DNA from: Clostridiales bacterium
Lineage (GTDB): Bacteria; Bacillota; Clostridia; Lachnospirales; WQUN01
Assembly (NCBI GenBank): GCA_031271275.1
Contig: JAISWA010000271.1
Span: 1 to 5,609, forward strand
Length of the DNA stretch: 5,609 nucleotides
Direction of reading: 5' to 3'
Position numbers and translations under genes: made by a program. This document shows, in pieces, positions 1 through 5,609 of this stretch. Each line of letters opens with the position of its first letter. The stretch's first letter is position 1. Under the pieces are notes generated by a model, which was not told the DNA's origin, made no database searches, and worked only from the letters and a program-made list of their open reading frames with translations.

Positions 1-49
1 GGCGCATTTTTACGGGTTTTTATGAAACGAGCGTGCTTTTTTTTTGCGC

Positions 50-75
50 TTGCGATAATTTCTCGCAACTTTTTT
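50..75 (+). terminator. Weak intrinsic terminator-like hairpin
   Basis: A perfect 6-bp stem (TTGCGA at 50-55 with TCGCAA at 63-68) closes a 7-base AT-rich loop and is followed one base later by a run of six T. A separate run of nine T lies just upstream at 37-45. This could end a + strand gene that lies before the window. The stem is short and only half GC, so termination would be weak, and the match may be chance in a T-rich stretch. Confidence 0.3.
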
Positions 76-124
76 CGAACGCTCTCGTATATCTATCAAT
101 GGCGAACGATTTTTCGCTCCCCAA

Positions 125-170
125 GGGCGTTCCTTCACGTCAAACGCGTTTGGCGTGGGCGTTCCTTGAC
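125..170 (+). repeat. 14-bp direct repeat pair flanking the promoter's -35 box
   Basis: GGGCGTTCCTTCAC at 125-138 recurs as GGGCGTTCCTTGAC at 157-170, with 13 of 14 bases the same and a 32-bp offset, close to three helical turns. The second copy runs into the -35 hexamer (166-171), so a protein bound there would compete with RNA polymerase. The core GCGTTC also appears inverted as GAACGC at 77-82. The repeats are seen directly; an operator role is inferred from position. Confidence 0.55.
136..157. promoter_or_regulatory. 22-bp imperfect palindrome, candidate operator
   Basis: The two halves are inverted copies around a perfect 12-bp core, CAAACGCGTTTG (141-152). Only the pair 140/153 (T and G) breaks the symmetry. 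It lies between the two direct-repeat copies and ends 8 bp before the -35 box, upstream of transcription, so it would act as DNA and not as an RNA hairpin. Each arm carries a GTCAAA or GCCAAA element that recalls half of a CtsR heptad, but the elements are inverted, whereas CtsR sites are direct repeats with a 3-bp gap. It may bind a dimeric repressor of unknown identity. Confidence 0.5.
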
Positions 171-194
171 AGCGATTATCCCCAACCCTACAAT
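166..194 (+). promoter_or_regulatory. Sigma-A promoter of the operon
   Basis: The -35 box TTGACA (166-171) is a perfect consensus, the spacer is exactly 17 bp, and the -10 box TACAAT (189-194) has one mismatch to TATAAT. Transcription would start near 201, leaving a leader of about 20 bases before the ATG at 222. The ribosome binding site AAGGAGG (208-214) has 7-base spacing. Such a strong promoter implies high expression or strict repression; the overlapping repeat and palindrome favour repression. Confidence 0.85.
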
Positions 195-221
195 ATTCTC
201 ATAGTATAAGGAGGCTTTGTT

Positions 222-863
222 ATGAGCGACATCAAAGACACCTTGTTAAACATCACCCGCAGCGTGACCAAAACATCCGGCGACCTTTTTAAAACGACGA
301 AACTGTCGGTCAGTCTCGCCAACGAGCAAGAGGTCTTAAAAAACATCTATACCGGAATCGGGAAAAAAGTGCACGAAATCTACCTGTACGGCGGGTCGTT
401 GGGGAAGTTTTTTGACGAGCAGTATAAGAATATTGTCGCCTGCGAGCAGCGTATTGACGATATAAAAGAAAAGATTAACACCATTAAGGGGACGCGCGAC
501 TGCCCTAAGTGCGGTAAGTCTGTGGAACGCGTCGCGGAATTTTGCCCGAAATGCGGCGCGAGAGTAGACGGGCTGCCTCTCGGCGCGGGAACGCGCCCGC
601 CCGCGCCGCCGGAGGCGGATTATCACATGCCTGCGGTTCCCGCGTTCGAACCGCCGCCGCCCTATGCGGAAGCCGGGGAATCTCCGTCTGATTACGCGCC
701 CGGGGCGGAAACCTCTGAGCCGCCGCCAACCTTTGATCATCCGGCTGCCGATATTCCGGTCCCGCCGCCCGCTCCGGCGGCCGTTTCGCGGAAATGTCCC
801 GTTTGCGGCACGGAAAACAGCGCCGGGGAAAGATACTGTTTGTCCTGCGGGCGGATTTTGTAA
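222..863 (+). CDS. Double zinc-ribbon protein of unknown function
   Basis: A 213-residue protein, starting at an ATG 7 bases after a full AAGGAGG site. Residues 1 to about 92 are predicted helical and partly coiled-coil, with a positively charged N-terminus and a stretch ending in IDDIKEKINTIKG. A first zinc ribbon follows (Cys94, Cys97, Cys108, Cys111), then a linker of about 80 residues rich in proline, alanine and glutamate, then a second ribbon at the very C-terminus (Cys192, Cys195, Cys206, Cys209). There is no signal peptide or membrane segment, so it is probably cytosolic. Proteins with a helical N-terminal part plus a CPxCG zinc ribbon are common in Clostridia, but I know no established function. 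It is the first gene of a transcript leading into mcsA-mcsB-clpC, occupying the place where ctsR is usual. Inferred possibilities are an adaptor, scaffold or metal/redox sensor linked to protein quality control. The reading frame is secure; the role is not. Confidence 0.9.
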   Translation: MSDIKDTLLNITRSVTKTSGDLFKTTKLSVSLANEQEVLKNIYTGIGKKVHEIYLYGGSLGKFFDEQYKNIVACEQRIDDIKEKINTIKGTRDCPKCGKSVERVAEFCPKCGARVDGLPLGAGTRPPAPPEADYHMPAVPAFEPPPPYAEAGESPSDYAPGAETSEPPPTFDHPAADIPVPPPAPAAVSRKCPVCGTENSAGERYCLSCGRIL

Positions 864-891
864 TTAATTTTCTAATTTGAGGCAAAAATAT

Positions 892-963
892 ATGTCAGCG
901 CTTTGTTCATGTCAGCGGAAAACAAGCGGCGGAGCCGCTTTGTACTGGGGGGCGAACCACTAA
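892..963 (+). CDS. Putative 23-residue leader peptide coupled to mcsA
   Basis: An ATG at 892 opens 23 codons ending in TAA at 961-963, whose last A is the first base of the mcsA ATG (TAATG junction). A Shine-Dalgarno-like GAGG (879-882) sits 9 bases before the start. The peptide begins MSALCSCQRK, has a Cys-x-Cys pair, and continues with a Gly/Ala-rich half ending in Asn-His. Ribosomes finishing it would stop exactly on the mcsA start, and would also unwind the hairpin at 924-940. This arrangement fits translational coupling or a leader-peptide control of mcsA. I recognise no homolog; so short an ORF could be chance. The support is the binding site and the stop-start overlap. Confidence 0.45.
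   Translation: MSALCSCQRKTSGGAALYWGANH
924..940 (+). promoter_or_regulatory. Hairpin just upstream of the mcsA start
   Basis: AAGCGGC (924-930) and GCCGCTT (934-940) pair perfectly around a GGA loop, and the stem can be lengthened to 922-943 with one bulged T. It ends a few bases before the G-run (947-952) that would serve as the mcsA ribosome binding site. No T-run follows, so it is not an intrinsic terminator. It could limit ribosome access unless opened by translation of the leader ORF, or protect a processed 5' end. Confidence 0.5.
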
Positions 964-1472
964 TGTTGTGTGAAAAGTGTCAAAAAAACCAGGCCACCGT
1001 GCATATGCAGCAGTTTGTAAACGGGGCGAAATCGGAAATACACCTGTGCCAGGCGTGTTCGCTGTCGCTTGCGGAGATGCCCGTTTCTTTCGAGCATTTA
1101 TTTCAGGGGGTGCTTGATTCGCTGCTGTCCATGACGGCGGACGCGAAGACAAGCAAAAAGGCAAGTATGCCCGCGCTTAAATGTGAAGCCTGCGGTATGA
1201 CCTACGAGCAGTTCAAAGCCTGCGGGAAACTGGGCTGTGAAGCCTGTTACCGCACCTTTTCCAACGAGCTTGAGACGCTGCTTAAGAATGTGCAGGGCGG
1301 CAGCGTCCGTCACGAGGGCAAGTTCCCGAAACGTTCCGGCGTGGCGCTGCGGCAGAAGCGGGAAGTGGACCGCCTGCGCGTACTGCTCAAAAAAGCCGTG
1401 GACGACGAGAATTTCGAGGAAGCGGCGCAGTTGCGCGACCGCATAAAGGTCATGGAGGTGTCCGCCGTATGA
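963..1472 (+). CDS. mcsA: McsA, zinc-binding activator of the arginine kinase McsB
   Basis: A 169-residue cytosolic protein; the Bacillus subtilis protein is about 185. McsA activates McsB and, in Bacillus, takes part in CtsR control and ClpC activation. The sequence shows the typical order: a zinc site with Cys3, Cys6, Cys29 and Cys32; a variable helical stretch (40-70); a second Cys4 site (Cys74, Cys77, Cys92, Cys95) in the characteristic CEACGMTYEQF context; and a C-terminal UvrB/UvrC-type (UVR) motif at about 135-165, where NFEEAAQLRDRI is the hallmark. The ATG at 963 is chosen because it gives the family N-terminus MLCEKCQKNQATVH. In-frame TTG 903 and ATG 909 would add 20 or 18 residues but lack a binding site. 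The binding site for 963 is only a G-run (947-952, spacing 10), which suits coupling to the leader ORF. The 3' end overlaps mcsB by four bases (ATGA). Confidence 0.95.
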   Translation: MLCEKCQKNQATVHMQQFVNGAKSEIHLCQACSLSLAEMPVSFEHLFQGVLDSLLSMTADAKTSKKASMPALKCEACGMTYEQFKACGKLGCEACYRTFSNELETLLKNVQGGSVRHEGKFPKRSGVALRQKREVDRLRVLLKKAVDDENFEEAAQLRDRIKVMEVSAV

Positions 1473-2500
1473 CTTCCACCTGGTACCTGAGCGAAAAGAC
1501 GGACGAAAGCCAGATACTCTCCTCCCGCGTGCGGTTGGCGCGGAATATTAAAAAATATCCCTTCCGGCAAATGCTCTCCAAAGACAGCGCGGAAAAATTA
1601 ATCCGTGAGACGCTGTCCGCGGTGCTTAACGAACGCACCGCGCTAAACAGCCTTTACCGTTCCATCAATATGTCCGAGTTTAACGAGACGGAGCAAAAAG
1701 TCTTTGTGGAGAAACACATCGTCAGCCCGGCTTTTGTCAAGGACGCGTACCCCAGAGGGCTGCTGCTCAAGGACGACGAGAACGTGAGTATCATGATTAA
1801 CGAGGAAGACCACATCCGTATTCAGACTATCATGCCCGGCGACGGGCTGAGCGATACCTATGAACTGGCGAGCCGGATGGACGACCTTTTGGAGGAAAGC
1901 GTGGAATACGCCTTCGACAAGGAATACGGCTACCTGACCTCCTGCCCCACCAATACGGGAACGGGGCTTCGCGCCTCGTACATGATTCACCTGCCCGCGT
2001 TGGAAAAGACGGGCCATCTCAAAGGAATACTTCCGGCGATAGGCAAGTTCGGGATCGCGCTGCGCGGGCTGTACGGCGAAGGGACGGAATCCCTCGGCGG
2101 GATATACCAGATTTCCAATCAGCTTACGCTTGGGAAATCGGAAATAGACATCGTGGCGAGTTTGCAAAACGTGACAAAGTTTGTAATCGACCGGGAAAAA
2201 GCGCTGCGGGAAAAATTGATGAACCAACACCGGTTGGAAGTGGAGAACAATATCCACAGGGCTTACGGGATACTTTCCTACAGCAAAAAGATGACCGCGA
2301 AAGAAGCGATGGACTTGCTTTCCGAAGTCCGGCTCGGGTATCAGACCGGGCTGCTCGATTTGCCGAAGCCCAACAAACGGATATACCAGATTATGATGGA
2401 GATACAGCCCGGGCATTTGCAGCGCATGGCGGGGCAGGAACTCAGCGAGCAGGGCCGCGACGCCATGCGGGCGGAGTATTTGAGGAACGTTTTCAGATAA
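1469..2500 (+). CDS. mcsB: McsB, protein arginine kinase
   Basis: A 343-residue cytosolic kinase that uses ATP to phosphorylate arginine side chains of proteins, marking them for ClpC-ClpP; the Bacillus protein is about 363. It belongs to the phosphagen (guanidino) kinase family but has only the catalytic part. Visible motifs in order are SSRVRLARNI (18-27), NEEDH (111-115), CPTNTGTGLRAS starting at Cys159, RGLYGEG (199-205) and the nucleotide-site region IYQISNQLTLG. Near the C-terminus is RDAMRA (330-335), matching the RDxxRA allosteric phosphoarginine-binding motif described for McsB. All expected catalytic segments are intact, so it should be active. The ATG overlaps the mcsA stop, and an excellent site, GGAGGTG (1454-1460), lies 8 bases upstream inside mcsA. 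This tight coupling fits McsA and McsB acting as a complex. Confidence 0.97.
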   Translation: MTSTWYLSEKTDESQILSSRVRLARNIKKYPFRQMLSKDSAEKLIRETLSAVLNERTALNSLYRSINMSEFNETEQKVFVEKHIVSPAFVKDAYPRGLLLKDDENVSIMINEEDHIRIQTIMPGDGLSDTYELASRMDDLLEESVEYAFDKEYGYLTSCPTNTGTGLRASYMIHLPALEKTGHLKGILPAIGKFGIALRGLYGEGTESLGGIYQISNQLTLGKSEIDIVASLQNVTKFVIDREKALREKLMNQHRLEVENNIHRAYGILSYSKKMTAKEAMDLLSEVRLGYQTGLLDLPKPNKRIYQIMMEIQPGHLQRMAGQELSEQGRDAMRAEYLRNVFR

Positions 2501-2506
2501 GGGACC

Positions 2507-2528
2507 GCGGCGTACAGGCTTGCGCCGC
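2507..2528 (+). promoter_or_regulatory. Intercistronic hairpin between mcsB and clpC
   Basis: GCGGCG (2507-2512) pairs with CGCCGC (2523-2528); an inner A-T and a G-U pair extend the stem to 8 bp around a 6-base loop. It occupies most of the 48-bp gap and ends just before the clpC ribosome binding site (AAGGGAGG, 2532-2539). With no T-run after it, termination is unlikely. It more likely marks mRNA processing or stabilises the clpC portion of the transcript, which is an inference from position only. Confidence 0.45.
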
Positions 2529-2548
2529 TGAAAGGGAGGCAATACATA

Positions 2549-5019
<2,471 letters not shown>

Positions 5020-5023
<4 letters not shown>

Positions 5024-5589
5024 AAAAGCGTATAAAAATAGCGGACATAACGTTATGCGCGGTCTTCGCCGCGCTTACCGCCGTACTTTCGCAAGCGGCG
5101 ATACCCATCGGTCCCGTGCCCATAAACCTGGCGACTTTCGCCGTGTTTTGCGCCGGGGCCTTGTTGGGTTCGAAGCGCGGCGCGTTAAGCCTGTTGCTGT
5201 ATACCGTGTTGGGTATCGCGGGGCTGCCGGTCTTTTCCATGTTTCGCGGAGGGGTAGGGGTGATTGCCGGGCCGACCGGCGGGTTTATCATTGGATACAC
5301 GCTTGCGGCGTTTTTGATCGGGTATATTTTGGAACGGCAAACGGTTCGGTTAAAAAGAACCGCCGCCGCAGAAGGCGACGTATCGCCTATTTCTCGCAAA
5401 TGGTACGCTGTTGCCATGCTTGCCGGCGCAGTCGCTTATTTTTTTCTGGGTTCGGTTTGGTATATGTTCCTGACGGGAAACGGGCTTTGGGAAACGCTGA
5501 CGGTCTGCGTCGTTCCCTTTATACCCGGCGATTTGCTTAAAATCGCGGCGGCGACGGCGGTATGTAAACGGCTGCGGGGGGCAATATAG
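5020..5589 (+). CDS. bioY: BioY, substrate-binding subunit of an ECF biotin transporter
   Basis: A 189-residue integral membrane protein that binds biotin for uptake as the S component of an energy-coupling factor transporter. About six hydrophobic segments are visible, with a basic N-terminus. Family signatures are PIPIGPVPINLATFAV-like residues near 29-41 (here AAIPIGPVPINLATF), GLPVF...GGVGVIAGPTGGF (68-89) and the C-terminal PFIPGDLLK (Pro169-Gly170-Asp171 with Lys174). A hydrophilic loop of about 20 residues separates the fourth and fifth segments. The start is a TTG overlapping the clpC stop as TTGA; no in-frame ATG exists before the conserved core, and the upstream binding site is poor, so translation probably depends on coupling to clpC. 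No ECF ATPase or EcfT gene is present, so it would use a shared module encoded elsewhere or work alone. No biotin-repressor site was seen. Confidence 0.95.
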
Positions 5590-5597
5590 CCGTCCGT

Positions 5598-5609
5598 GTC
5601 ATTCTGAGC
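5598..5609. repeat. Possible start of a dispersed intergenic repeat, cut by the window edge
   Basis: The final bases GTCATTCTGAGC, only 8 bp after the bioY stop, match the opening of a family of intergenic repeats I recall from many bacterial genomes (continuing roughly as GNAGCGAAGAATCT). Only 12-14 bases are visible, so this is a resemblance and not proof. If real, it marks the intergenic region at the end of the operon. Confidence 0.35.

Noticed and set aside
136..171. CtsR operator
   Set aside because: GTCAAA-like elements occur, but they are inverted around the palindrome centre and not two direct heptads separated by three bases.
22..204. 60-codon + strand frame before the first gene
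   Set aside because: It runs through the terminator-like hairpin, the operator region and the promoter, has no ribosome binding site, and its product resembles no known family.
864..900. Separate promoter for mcsA
   Set aside because: The stretch is AT-rich, with TTGAGG at 877-882 and TATATG at 889-894, but these are not properly spaced from each other and no good partner hexamer exists for either.
924..943. Intrinsic terminator after the zinc-ribbon gene
   Set aside because: The stem is strong, but only three T follow before a G-rich stretch, so it lacks the U-tract needed for termination.
903..962. Longer McsA start at TTG 903 or ATG 909
   Set aside because: Neither start has a binding site, and the added residues precede the family-typical MLCEKC N-terminus; ATG 963 is preferred, though the 909 option is kept as a finding because of the repeat.

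Overview
The window reads as chromosomal DNA from a GC-moderate member of the Bacillota, most likely a Clostridia-type anaerobe. The evidence is the mcsA-mcsB-clpC protein-arginine-phosphorylation cluster, strong AGGAGG-type ribosome binding sites, a consensus sigma-A promoter and a solitary BioY-type ECF biotin transporter. Lineage cannot be fixed further by eye. All genes lie on the + strand and are packed like one operon.

Layout. Positions 1-165 hold no convincing gene: a weak terminator-like hairpin, then a GC-rich control region with a 14-bp direct repeat flanking a 22-bp imperfect palindrome. A near-perfect promoter (TTGACA, 17 bp, TACAAT) sits at 166-194 and overlaps the second repeat copy. 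It drives a 213-residue protein with two zinc ribbons (222-863). A 100-bp gap follows, holding a probable 23-codon leader ORF (892-963) whose stop overlaps the mcsA start as TAATG, and a tight hairpin just before the mcsA start. Then come mcsA (963-1472), mcsB (1469-2500, ATGA overlap), a short intercistronic hairpin, clpC (2549-5023), and bioY (5020-5589), which starts with TTG inside the clpC stop (TTGA). The last dozen bases look like the beginning of a dispersed repeat, cut by the window edge.

How the genes fit together. McsB, with its zinc-binding partner McsA, phosphorylates arginines on client proteins. ClpC recognises phosphoarginine through its N-domain and unfolds clients for ClpP, which is not in the window. 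The residues known to matter for this (phosphagen-kinase motifs and RDxxRA in McsB; Glu32 and Glu107 in ClpC) are present. The repressor gene ctsR, which begins this operon in Bacillus and many relatives, is absent; its place is taken by the two-zinc-ribbon protein, and no canonical CtsR heptad pair is visible at the promoter. The main points of interest are therefore the non-standard control region, the putative leader peptide coupled to mcsA, the unfamiliar first gene, and translational coupling of a biotin transporter to a stress unfoldase.
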